Positions 1-6,561 of a stretch of DNA of 11,435 bases are shown here, piece after piece. The DNA lies in contig JAILAO010000019.1 of NCBI GenBank assembly GCA_024681565.1, positions 1 to 11,435 on the forward strand. The letters run 5' to 3'. The notes under the pieces were generated by a model. The model saw only the letters and a program-made list of their open reading frames with translations, did no database searches and had not been told where the DNA came from. This DNA is from Bacteroidales bacterium (GTDB taxonomy: Bacteria; Bacteroidota; Bacteroidia; Bacteroidales; UBA932). Every line of letters begins with the position of its first letter. Positions within the stretch are counted from its first letter, which is position 1. The position numbers and the translations under genes are program-made.

Positions 1-18
1 GGATGAAGATCCTGGGCA

Positions 19-1836
19 TTGACTTACCGGACAGAATGTAATATCCCGACTTCCGTCAAGGAAGTCCAGAAGCTGGGTTGGGACTACATCGACGTGATCC
101 TGTTCACCGGAGATGCATTTGTAGACCATCCCAGTTTCGGCACGGCCTGCATCGCGCGGTACCTGGAGAAAGCCGGGTACCGCGTGGCGGTCGTACCCCA
201 GCCGAACTGGCGTGACGACCTGCGGGATTTCCGCAAGCTCGGCGCGCCGCGGCTGTATTTCGGCGTCAACGCCGGGGCGATGGATTCGATGGTCAACCAC
301 TACACGGCCGCGAAACGCCTGCGCCACGACGACGCCTACACGCCCGAGGGCAAGGCCGGACAGCGGCCGGACCGGGCCGTGACCGTTTATTCCAAAATCC
401 TCAAGCAGCTCTGGCCGGAAGTGCCGGTGGTCATCGGAGGCGTGGAGGCTTCCCTGCGTCGCCTGACCCACTACGATTACTGGGACAACCGGCTCATGCC
501 GTCCATCCTCGTGGACAGCGGCGCCGACTGGCTCTGTTACGGGATGGGGGAGCGGCCGATGCTCGAACTGACGAAGGCCATCGAGGCCGGGCGGAACCGC
601 CGGCAGATCGAACAGATCCCGCAGCTCGCATTTTTCCGTGCCGGAAAAATGCAAAAGTCCACCCCCCTGCACCCCCAGTGGGGGACGGGGGAGGAATCCC
701 CCGAAACCCCCTCGGTCGCTTCGCTCCGAACTGTTAGCGGGATTAGCAGAACTGCGCCGCTGGTACTACATTCGTATGAGCGCTGCTGCGCCGACAAGCG
801 CGCCTTCGCAGAGAATTTCCACCAGATCGAGACCCATGCCAACATGCTCCATGCCCAGACGCTCATCGAGCCTGTCGGCGACGGTTACGTGCAGATCAAC
901 CCACCCTATCCCCCGGCGACCACCGAGGAGATGGATGCCTGCTGGGACCTGCCCTTCACCAAACTGCCGCATCCGCGCTACAAGGGCAAGCGTATCCCGG
1001 CGTACGACATGATCAAGGATTCGATCATCACGCACCGGGGTTGCTTCGGCGGCTGCAACTTCTGCACGATTGCCGCCCACCAGGGCAAATTCATCCAGTC
1101 GCGCAGCGAGAAATCCATCCTCGCGGAAGTGCGCAAACTGGCCGCGATGCCCGAGTTCCACGGCAATATCTCCGATCTCGGCGCCCCGACGGCCAACATG
1201 TACGGGATGCACGGCAAGAACCTCGAACTCTGCGCGAAATGCCGGCGCAAGTCCTGTCTCTTCCCGGGACCGTGCCCCAACCTGGACCGCTCCCACGAAC
1301 GTGTGCTCAAGCTCTATCGCGACGTGGATGCCGTCAAGGGCATCCGCCACTCCTACATCGGCAGCGGCGTACGCTACGACCTCTTCCTGGACGAGAAAGG
1401 TTTCGTCGATGCCACCGGCAAGCCTTATCTGCGGGAGCTGATGCTCAAACATACCTCCGGCCGGCTCAAAGTGGCCCCGGAGCATACTGAGGATAAGGTT
1501 CTGAACTACATGGCGAAACCCTCTTTCCGCCTTTTCGAGCGGCTTCGCCGCGAATTCGACCAGATCAACCGGGAGAACGGTACACACACGGAACTGGTCC
1601 CGTATTTTATCTCCTCTCACCCCGGCTGCACGCTGGAAGATATGCGCCGGCTGGCTGCAAATCCTTGTCTGAAAGGAATTTGGATGGAACAGGTCCAAGA
1701 CTTTATGCCGACCCCGATGACCACCTCCTCGGTGATGTTCTGGTCGGGGATCGACCCCCGGACGATGAAGCCGGTTTTCGTAGAGCGAGATTCTTCGAAA
1801 AAAAAGGCGCAGAAGGCTTTATTTTTCAAGAAATAG
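19..1836 (+). CDS. ygiQ: YgiQ family radical SAM protein
   Basis: This is a 605-residue member of the YgiQ/UPF0313 radical SAM family, whose substrate is not established. The cluster-binding motif CxxxCxxC is complete at C342, C346 and C349, set in the family phrase HRGCFGGCNFC. The N-terminal block (GWDYIDVILFTGDAFVDHPS) and the C-terminal block with VQDFMPTPMT are typical of full-length YgiQ, so the enzyme is complete. The start is TTG at 19: an in-frame stop at 4-6 leaves no other start before the conserved region. A TGA in frame 2 at 20-22 gives a TTGA overlap, which suggests coupling to an upstream gene outside the window, but too little of that gene is visible to name it. Residues about 210-246 are an oddity: a Pro/Ser/Thr-rich stretch encoded by a palindromic repeat, lying in a region expected to be variable, just before the conserved LVLHSYE segment. 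Confidence 0.93.
   Translation: MTYRTECNIPTSVKEVQKLGWDYIDVILFTGDAFVDHPSFGTACIARYLEKAGYRVAVVPQPNWRDDLRDFRKLGAPRLYFGVNAGAMDSMVNHYTAAKRLRHDDAYTPEGKAGQRPDRAVTVYSKILKQLWPEVPVVIGGVEASLRRLTHYDYWDNRLMPSILVDSGADWLCYGMGERPMLELTKAIEAGRNRRQIEQIPQLAFFRAGKMQKSTPLHPQWGTGEESPETPSVASLRTVSGISRTAPLVLHSYERCCADKRAFAENFHQIETHANMLHAQTLIEPVGDGYVQINPPYPPATTEEMDACWDLPFTKLPHPRYKGKRIPAYDMIKDSIITHRGCFGGCNFCTIAAHQGKFIQSRSEKSILAEVRKLAAMPEFHGNISDLGAPTANMYGMHGKNLELCAKCRRKSCLFPGPCPNLDRSHERVLKLYRDVDAVKGIRHSYIGSGVRYDLFLDEKGFVDATGKPYLRELMLKHTSGRLKVAPEHTEDKVLNYMAKPSFRLFERLRREFDQINRENGTHTELVPYFISSHPGCTLEDMRRLAANPCLKGIWMEQVQDFMPTPMTTSSVMFWSGIDPRTMKPVFVERDSSKKKAQKALFFKK
628..652. repeat. Perfect 11-bp hairpin inside ygiQ
   Basis: GCATTTTTCCG (628-638) and CGGAAAAATGC (642-652) are exact reverse complements separated by TGC. 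The hairpin lies inside the ygiQ reading frame, directly before the C/G-run-rich insertion. It could be the left boundary of the inserted element or a palindrome at the target site; the sequence alone cannot say which. Confidence 0.7.
646..756. repeat. In-frame palindromic insertion element in ygiQ
   Basis: About 111 nt (37 codons) differ sharply from the rest of ygiQ. There are six homopolymer runs in the order C6 (662-667), C5 (672-676), G5 (680-684), G5 (687-691), C5 (698-702), C5 (707-711), which allow mutually exclusive hairpins such as CCCCC-AGT-GGGGG at 672-684. The tail includes TCGGTCGCTTCGCTCCGA (712-729), with TCGG/CCGA ends. The encoded peptide (residues about 210-246) is Pro/Ser/Thr-rich and does not resemble YgiQ family sequence as I know it. 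Length and frame keep the host gene open. The boundaries are estimates, because no target duplication is obvious. It resembles in-gene palindromic elements known from Rickettsia in concept only, not in sequence. Confidence 0.55.
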
Positions 1837-1840
1837 TACT

Positions 1841-1848
1841 TATACTTG
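1841..1848 (+). promoter_or_regulatory. Possible -7 box before the acidic-tail protein gene
   Basis: TATACTTG matches the Bacteroidota -7 consensus TAnnTTTG at all but one fixed base and lies 22 nt before the ATG at 1870. No clear -33 TTTG is visible. It starts just after the ygiQ stop, so this gene and clc may be transcribed separately from ygiQ. Confidence 0.35.
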
Positions 1849-1869
1849 CAGGCAAATATTCTAACCACC

Positions 1870-2238
1870 ATGGCACAAGAAATGAAAAAACGTCACATCG
1901 TCAGTTACGAGAACATGTCACCTGAACTCGCGTCGGCTTTCGCCGAGAAATACCCGAAAGGCTTCAGTGATTATCTGCCTGACCTTACCAAATATACCAA
2001 GCCGGACGGCACGCCCTTCTATGCCGTTCTGATCGAGATTCCGGATGCCATCTATCTGGTCAAGATCAAGGTCCAGATCGACAATCCGGACGATATCGAG
2101 CGTTGGCTCGAAGGGGAGGAAGAGGCCGAAGTCGAATCCGTGGCCGGCGCTTCCGGCGCTTCCGATTCCGACGGGGAAACCCTTCCGGATGACAATATCT
2201 CCCAGTACGGGGGCGATGATGATGGATCGGATGCCTAG
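1870..2238 (+). CDS. Conserved hypothetical protein with acidic C-terminal tail
   Basis: This is a 122-residue soluble protein with no signal peptide or membrane segment. I do not recognise a named family, though the layout resembles short conserved Bacteroidales hypotheticals. Residues about 1-78 look like a compact alpha/beta domain; residues about 79-122 are a low-complexity, strongly acidic tail (runs of E and D with a GASGAS repeat) that is probably disordered. ATG 1870 was chosen over an upstream in-frame TTG (1846) because the putative promoter box covers that TTG; ATG 1882 is the alternative. Its stop codon TAG shares one base with the GTG start of clc (TAGTG), so the two are probably translationally coupled. 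A role linked to the channel is only an inference from that coupling. Confidence 0.75.
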   Translation: MAQEMKKRHIVSYENMSPELASAFAEKYPKGFSDYLPDLTKYTKPDGTPFYAVLIEIPDAIYLVKIKVQIDNPDDIERWLEGEEEAEVESVAGASGASDSDGETLPDDNISQYGGDDDGSDA

Positions 2239-3980
2239 TGAAATTCTCTCCGTCACATATTCCGGAACGCAGTAAGCTACTGTTGCTCAGTTTGATGGTC
2301 GGCGTGCTCTCGGGGTGCGCCGCCGTTGTTCTTGACTGGACGATCCACGCGGTCAAACAGTTGCTGGGTCAGGGATTCCATGCTTTCTACGACTGGCAGA
2401 ACCTCATCTTGCCGGGTATCGGCATGTTGTTATCCCTGTTGCTGGTCCGCTATGTGATCCGGGACAATATCGGCCACGGGGTGACCAAGGCCCTGCTGGC
2501 CGTATCCCGCAACGACTCCAAGATCAAGCCACACAACACCTGGTCGTCGGTGTTGACCTCCAGCATCACCATCGGTTTCGGCGGATCGGTAGGAGCCGAG
2601 GCGCCGATCGTCTATACGGGTGCCGCCATCGGCTCCAACCTGGGACGGGCCTTCGGACTTTCCTACCGGCACATTACGCTTCTGCTTGGATGCGGTGCGG
2701 CCGGTGCCGTGGCGGGTATTTTCAAGGCGCCGCTGGCCGGTGTGCTGTTTACCCTGGAAATCCTCCTGTTCAATGTGTCGATGCAGTCCCTGCTGCCGCT
2801 GCTGATCTCGACGATCTCTGCGACGGTGGTTTCCTATATCTTCCGCGGACAGACTCCGATCTTCGCCTGCACGCTGACGCCTTTTTCGATGGGTAACATT
2901 CCCTTCTACATCGTTCTCGGCGTGATCGGCGGTTTCGGGTCCCTGTACTTCATGCGGACGACCCTGCATCTGGAGGACCGCATCGGCAAGATCACCAACC
3001 CCTATCTGCGCTGGGCGATCTGCGCTTCAGCCCTGGGCCTGCTGATCTTCCTGTTTCCGCCGCTTTACGGTGAGGGATATGACTCCCTGGGCGCCCTGCT
3101 CACCGGGCAGGAGATCAACCTGGAAGGACGGAGCCTGCTGGATTTCCTGCTGGAATACCCCTGGGGCGTACCCGTATTCTTTGCCCTGATTTTCTTCCTG
3201 AAGGTCATTGCGATGACGGCGACCAATGCCGGCGGGGGAGTCGGCGGTACCTTCGGTCCGACGCTGTTCGTCGGGGCCATTCTCGGCTTTGTCGTCGCCC
3301 GCTGTTTCAATCTGATGGGTTTCGCGGTCCCGGAGCAGAACTTCGTGCTGGTGGGCATGGCTGCCCTGATGGCAGGGGTGATGCAGGCTCCGATGACGGC
3401 CATCTTCCTCATCGCCGAGATCTCCGGCGGCTACGATCTGCTGATTCCGCTGATCCTGACGGCGACGGTGGCTTTCGGTACTGTCCGCGTCTTTGAGAAA
3501 TACTCCATCTATACCAAGCGTATCGCGCAGAGCGGTGACCTGCTTACCCACGACAGCGACCAGGCCGTGCTGACGCTGATGCGCCTGGATTCGCTGATCC
3601 GGGACAAATATCCCCGGATCCAGATCGACGCCACGCTGCGTGAGGTCGTATCCGTGGTGTCTGAGACCGACGCGGCCGTGATGGCCGTGATTGACTCAGA
3701 AGGGCGTTTCCAGGGGATGGTGGACCTGTCCACCGCCCGCCGGGTGCTGCTGGATCCTTCTACTTATGACACCTGTCATGTCTATAATATCATGGAGTCG
3801 GCCCCGGATTATATTTATGCCGGAGAGAAGATGGAGTCGGTGATGGCCAAGTTCGACCGGACCGATGCCTGGCGTCTGCCGGTCATCGATGCCGATCACA
3901 AATATCTGGGATTCATCTCCAAATCCCGCTTGCTCACCGCCTACCGCAAGGAACTCAAGGAAATCGCCTCGGAGGATTAG
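2238..3980 (+). CDS. ClC family chloride channel/transporter with CBS pair
   Basis: This is an inner-membrane ClC anion channel or H+/anion exchanger, 580 residues, with about 430 residues of hydrophobic ClC core and a cytoplasmic CBS-domain pair at about 440-575. The gating glutamate is E121 in GSVGAEAP (GREGP in E. coli ClcA). GGTFGP at 336-341 is the second filter motif, and Y425 in SIYTKR matches the central filter tyrosine. The first filter motif GSGIP is replaced by GHGVT at 79-83. In the APLAG helix (FKAPLAGVLFTLEIL) the position of the ClcA internal proton glutamate E203 is isoleucine (I175), while E174 matches E202. Channel-like or altered proton coupling is therefore possible; whether it acts as a channel or an antiporter cannot be decided from sequence. 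The start is GTG at 2238, overlapping the previous stop; ATG 2295 is a later alternative but would cut the first helix. Confidence 0.93.
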   Translation: MKFSPSHIPERSKLLLLSLMVGVLSGCAAVVLDWTIHAVKQLLGQGFHAFYDWQNLILPGIGMLLSLLLVRYVIRDNIGHGVTKALLAVSRNDSKIKPHNTWSSVLTSSITIGFGGSVGAEAPIVYTGAAIGSNLGRAFGLSYRHITLLLGCGAAGAVAGIFKAPLAGVLFTLEILLFNVSMQSLLPLLISTISATVVSYIFRGQTPIFACTLTPFSMGNIPFYIVLGVIGGFGSLYFMRTTLHLEDRIGKITNPYLRWAICASALGLLIFLFPPLYGEGYDSLGALLTGQEINLEGRSLLDFLLEYPWGVPVFFALIFFLKVIAMTATNAGGGVGGTFGPTLFVGAILGFVVARCFNLMGFAVPEQNFVLVGMAALMAGVMQAPMTAIFLIAEISGGYDLLIPLILTATVAFGTVRVFEKYSIYTKRIAQSGDLLTHDSDQAVLTLMRLDSLIRDKYPRIQIDATLREVVSVVSETDAAVMAVIDSEGRFQGMVDLSTARRVLLDPSTYDTCHVYNIMESAPDYIYAGEKMESVMAKFDRTDAWRLPVIDADHKYLGFISKSRLLTAYRKELKEIASED

Positions 3981-4048
3981 GATCGCTTCATACAGAGCCT
4001 GACATCCCTTTTGAACTTGTTGGTAGCCAGGTATCTATATCTTGCCAT
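3977..4048 (-). pseudogene. Truncated RelE/YafQ-type toxin remnant
   Basis: An ATG at 4048 opens a 23-residue frame whose sequence (MARYRYLATNKFKRDVRLCM, then KRS) matches the N-terminus of YafQ/RelE-type mRNA interferases of Bacteroidota, which typically begin with a short strand followed by NKFKKDV-LC-KRG. Full toxins are about 90 residues, so roughly three quarters, including the catalytic C-terminal half, is missing. The frame ends at a TAA (3979-3977) that overlaps the TAG of clc on the opposite strand, so the deletion junction lies right at the end of clc. The start overlaps the end of the antitoxin remnant, as is usual in such modules. Not functional as a toxin. Confidence 0.6.
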
Positions 4049-4211
4049 CTTCCTTCTTGATCTCGTCCGTCATTTCATCGAAACCGGCATATTCGGTAAC
4101 ATTCCCTTCCCGGATGTCCTGCAGGGCGGCTTCAAGCCCGCTTTGCGGGAAGTTCACCAGGAAAGTCCATTCCATCCTTTGTGCGAGGGTCTTTGCCAGC
4201 GGAATGTGAAA
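4035..4211 (-). pseudogene. Antitoxin remnant of the YafQ/RelE-type module
   Basis: The minus strand is open from just after the lipoprotein stop (4214-4212) to a TAG at 4037-4035. It encodes a partner-like antitoxin: an amphipathic start (IPLAKTLAQRMEW), a middle with SGLEAALQDIREGNVTEYA, and a tail ending KKEDGKI. Bacteroidota antitoxins of this type end in a similar short motif (alternating aliphatic and acidic residues around E-G-V-YEY), which is why I assign it; this is recall of a family pattern, not a search. No start codon precedes the first conserved residues; the first ATG (4175) would give a 46-residue peptide lacking the N-terminus. The frame is identical to that of the upstream exported-protein gene, separated only by its stop codon. 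It overlaps the toxin stub by 14 nt. Confidence 0.55.
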
Positions 4212-4673
4212 CTATAGGCGTTTGTAATAATTGATGATGCTGGTATTCGAGGAGATTTTATCTTCTGAAGAGATCGTGTCGTCATCGATAATGTGGAAAT
4301 AGTAAGTCTTTCCTTCTTCGTATTGGGGGTCGTCTTCACCGAGGGACCGGTTGTTCTCCCATTCTTCATTGGTGAAAATCGTCACCGCCGCGCGGTATAT
4401 TTCGTAGTGCCAGCTGTCCAGGATATTACCGCTCAGGTCTTTGGTATAACCAAGTCCTTTTTCTGCGAATTCCATTGCCGATTCCGGGTCGCAGGGGTGG
4501 GATTCGATCACGCCGGCCGTCTTGTACTGTATTTCGGTAAGAATCCAGGAACCCAGCAGGTTGATCCGGGCACCGCTGAAATCACGATAGTCCCCGGATT
4601 CCATCTTCTGGCAGGTTGATGCCGAGAAGATAAGGGTAGAGAGTGCCAGTACGAAGGAAAGGTAGTGTTTCAT
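4212..4673 (-). CDS. Exported hypothetical protein, possible lipoprotein
   Basis: This is a 153-residue protein with an N-terminal signal sequence (hydrophobic residues about 4-17) and a cysteine at 21. The residues before it (S-A-S-T-C) are a poor lipobox because -1 is Thr, so lipoprotein processing is possible but not certain. Residues about 38-50 (NLLGSWILTEIQY) recall the first strand of lipocalin-like domains common in Bacteroidota envelope proteins; the rest is acidic and unassigned. The gene is visibly AT-richer than its neighbours and sits between clc and dtd with the toxin-antitoxin scar behind it, which suggests acquired accessory DNA. A short upstream frame overlaps its ATG (see the entry at 4670-4750). 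Confidence 0.7.
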   Translation of the reverse strand: MKHYLSFVLALSTLIFSASTCQKMESGDYRDFSGARINLLGSWILTEIQYKTAGVIESHPCDPESAMEFAEKGLGYTKDLSGNILDSWHYEIYRAAVTIFTNEEWENNRSLGEDDPQYEEGKTYYFHIIDDDTISSEDKISSNTSIINYYKRL

Positions 4674-4750
4674 TGTTTTGTGGTTTCCCGGAGTCCTGCA
4701 AAAAAGTTGCCAGATGTTCCTTCTGCCGGTCCGCCGCCTGCCGCAAACAT
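4670..4750 (-). CDS. Possible 26-residue leader ORF overlapping the exported-protein start
   Basis: A frame from ATG 4750 to TGA 4670 encodes a Gly/Ala-rich peptide starting MFAAGGGPAEG and ending RETTKQ. Its TGA overlaps the ATG of the exported-protein gene in the ATGA arrangement typical of coupled genes. Upstream of the ATG the frame stays open for 15 more codons with plausible codon use (EARHAKKLKERA), but without a start. It may be a small leader peptide, the tail of a decayed gene, or chance. I recognise no family. Confidence 0.25.
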   Translation of the reverse strand: MFAAGGGPAEGTSGNFFAGLRETTKQ

Positions 4751-4820
4751 GGCACGCTCTTTGAGTTTCTTCGCGTGTCGTGCCTCAGGTACAACTTACA
4801 CCCGGCGACCGGATTGCCCG

Positions 4821-4852
4821 TTGACCAGCCTGGTGATTTTTCATTATTTTTG
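4821..4852 (+). promoter_or_regulatory. Promoter of dtd
   Basis: TTG at 4821-4823 and TATTTTTG at 4845-4852 fit the Bacteroidota -33/-7 promoter (TTTG and TAnnTTTG), with 21 nt between them. The start of transcription would fall near 4858, giving a leader of about 12 nt before the dtd ATG at 4871. Confidence 0.6.
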
Positions 4853-4870
4853 TAAAAAATAGTCTGGTAT

Positions 4871-5323
4871 ATGCGGGTTGTGATTCAAAGAGTGTCCTCG
4901 GCCTCCGTGGCGATCGGCGGGGAGGTGAAGTCCGGCATCGGACAGGGACTGCTGGTCCTGCTCGGGATAGGTCCCGAAGACGGAGCGGAAGATATCGACT
5001 GGCTGGTGCGCAAAGTGGCCGGCCTGCGGATCTTTGACGATGAGGCCGGGGTGATGAACCGCAGCGTCGTGGAGGTTGGGGGAGAGGCCCTGGTCGTCAG
5101 TCAGTTCACGCTGATGGCATCGACCAAAAAGGGCAACCGGCCATCCTATATCGGAGCGGCCGGCCACGAAACCGCGGTTCCTTTGTATGAGTCTTTCTGC
5201 CTGACCCTTTCGCAGGCCCTCGGCCGTCCGGTCGGGACCGGTGAGTTCGGCGCAGACATGCAGGTGTCCCTGGTCAATGACGGTCCGGTCACGATCTGCA
5301 TCGATTCCCGGAACCGGATCTGA
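4871..5323 (+). CDS. dtd: D-aminoacyl-tRNA deacylase
   Basis: This 150-residue cytoplasmic protein hydrolyses D-aminoacyl-tRNA (and glycyl-tRNA-Ala), recycling tRNA and keeping D-amino acids out of protein. The length and both active-site signatures match the DTD1 family: SQFTL at 77-81 and NDGPVT at 136-141, the latter containing the Gly-cisPro pair (G138-P139) that gives chiral selection. The N-terminus MRVVIQRVSSASV is the family start, and ATG 4871 follows directly from the promoter. It is transcribed on its own from a promoter in the accessory pocket to its left, and the next gene downstream has its own promoter. No anomalies were seen. Confidence 0.96.
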   Translation: MRVVIQRVSSASVAIGGEVKSGIGQGLLVLLGIGPEDGAEDIDWLVRKVAGLRIFDDEAGVMNRSVVEVGGEALVVSQFTLMASTKKGNRPSYIGAAGHETAVPLYESFCLTLSQALGRPVGTGEFGADMQVSLVNDGPVTICIDSRNRI

Positions 5324-5351
5324 CGGGACAGGTCGTTTCTTGCCTGCCCGT
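5323..5351 (+). terminator. Hairpin at the end of dtd
   Basis: ACGGG-A-CAGG (5323-5332) pairs with CCTGCCCGT (5343-5351), giving 9 bp with one bulged A and a 10-nt loop, overlapping the last base of the dtd stop. There is no U-tract after it, so it is at best a weak terminator or an mRNA 3' end stabiliser. Confidence 0.3.
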
Positions 5352-5380
5352 GATCAGGATGAAAGTCCATAATAAATGTG

Positions 5381-5388
5381 TATCTTTG
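5381..5388 (+). promoter_or_regulatory. -7 promoter box of the glycosyltransferase gene
   Basis: TATCTTTG is an exact match to the Bacteroidota -7 consensus TAnnTTTG, 18 nt before the ATG at 5407. It decides the start: an in-frame upstream start at 5350 would lie before the promoter. No clear -33 element is visible. Confidence 0.7.
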
Positions 5389-5406
5389 CGCACTCATCCC
5401 AACACG

Positions 5407-6561
5407 ATGAAAGTATTATTTGTCTGCAACAATGCCTTTAACCGCGGAAACGGCCTGAGCACGTCCGTAAAGAATACCATCCGGAAACTCCGTGAACACG
5501 GGGTGGATGCCCGTTTGATGGCGGCCCGCAATCCGGACCCGGCCGGACCCCAACCCGATTTCCCGCTGGATCATTTTAAGATTCCGATCTTCGAACCTTT
5601 GGTCCTGTCCAATGGATTCTGCTTCGCCCGGGCGGACCGCAGGCTGATCGAAGAGGCTGTGGGCTGGGCGGACGTCGTGCATTTCGAGGAAGCGTTTCCG
5701 CTGGAATATTTCGCCTGCAAGACTGCCCGCCGCATGGGTAAGGCACGCACGGCGACCTTCCATCTCTATCCGCACAATATCGCGGCGAATCTCGGCCTGC
5801 CCAAGAAGAATCCCCTCAATCCGATCCTGGTCAGCCATTGGCGTGACATCGTCTTCCGGCATTGTTCGGACATCCAGTGCCCGACCCGGACCGTGGAAGA
5901 GTATCTGCGCAAGCACGGTTACACTTCCCGCATGCATGTCATCAGCAACGGCATCCAGCTTCCGGCAGAGCCGGAAAAGCCTGCGGCCGTCCAGCCCGCG
6001 CCGGTCACGGAGATCCTCTGCATCGGCCGGCTGTCCGCGGAGAAATCCCAGGACACGCTCCTGCAGGCGATGCGCTACAGCGAATATGCAGACCGTATCC
6101 ATCTGACCTTTGCCGGTATCGGTCCCAGGGCCCGATATTATCAGAAGATGGCTGATGGCCTCTTCCGGGAAGGGGTGCTGAAGATTGCTCCCAGTTTCGG
6201 CTTTTACACGCATGATGAGCTTGCTGTGCTGGCCCGTAAATCCTACCTCTACATCCATTGTGCCTGGGTGGAGGTTGAAGGCCTTTCCTGTCTGGAGGCG
6301 ACGCTGACAGGTCTTGTCCCGGTGATTGCCGAGGGCGAGTTGATCGGCACTTCTACCTTTGCCCTCTGTCCTGAGAGCCTCTACCCGGTCTATGACAGCC
6401 GGGCGCTTGCGGAGCGGATCGACTGGTGGATCGAGCATCCGGAGGAGCGCAACCGGATGGCGCAGCAATACGCCGACGCTGTCCGCAACTACGATATCGA
6501 CAACAGTATCGAAGCCTTGATCGGGATGTTCCGGCAGGCGATGGCCGACCCTTCCCGATGA
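5407..6561 (+). CDS. Glycosyltransferase family 4-like protein
   Basis: This is a 384-residue GT-B fold glycosyltransferase that transfers a sugar from a nucleotide donor, probably at the cytoplasmic face of the membrane in glycolipid or envelope glycan synthesis. The N-terminal acceptor domain starts MKVLFVCNNAFNRGNGLSTS, with the glycine-rich loop near residues 14-18. The C-terminal donor domain carries CIGRLSAEKSQ at 205-215 and an E-x7-E pair at E289 and E297 (VEVEGLSCLEA), typical of retaining GT4 enzymes. The segment HLYPHNIAANLGL and the C-terminal ERIDWWIEHPEER resemble Bacteroidota glycolipid-type GT4 enzymes, but the acceptor cannot be read from the sequence. The stop overlaps the start of the esterase gene (ATGA), so the two are probably one transcript. 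The start at 5407 was chosen from the promoter and the conserved N-terminus. Confidence 0.88.
   Translation: MKVLFVCNNAFNRGNGLSTSVKNTIRKLREHGVDARLMAARNPDPAGPQPDFPLDHFKIPIFEPLVLSNGFCFARADRRLIEEAVGWADVVHFEEAFPLEYFACKTARRMGKARTATFHLYPHNIAANLGLPKKNPLNPILVSHWRDIVFRHCSDIQCPTRTVEEYLRKHGYTSRMHVISNGIQLPAEPEKPAAVQPAPVTEILCIGRLSAEKSQDTLLQAMRYSEYADRIHLTFAGIGPRARYYQKMADGLFREGVLKIAPSFGFYTHDELAVLARKSYLYIHCAWVEVEGLSCLEATLTGLVPVIAEGELIGTSTFALCPESLYPVYDSRALAERIDWWIEHPEERNRMAQQYADAVRNYDIDNSIEALIGMFRQAMADPSR

Noticed and set aside
1..41. Coding end of an upstream gene (frame 2 ending at 22, or frame 3 ending at 41)
   Set aside because: Only a few codons are visible and two frames are possible; it cannot be assigned.
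672..691. G-quadruplex in the ygiQ insertion
   Set aside because: Only two G5 runs occur together on either strand next to complementary C runs, so hairpins are more likely than a four-run quadruplex.
4011..4217. 68-codon plus-strand open frame between clc and the exported protein
   Set aside because: It lies opposite the toxin-antitoxin remnants, starts with TTG and has no supporting signal.
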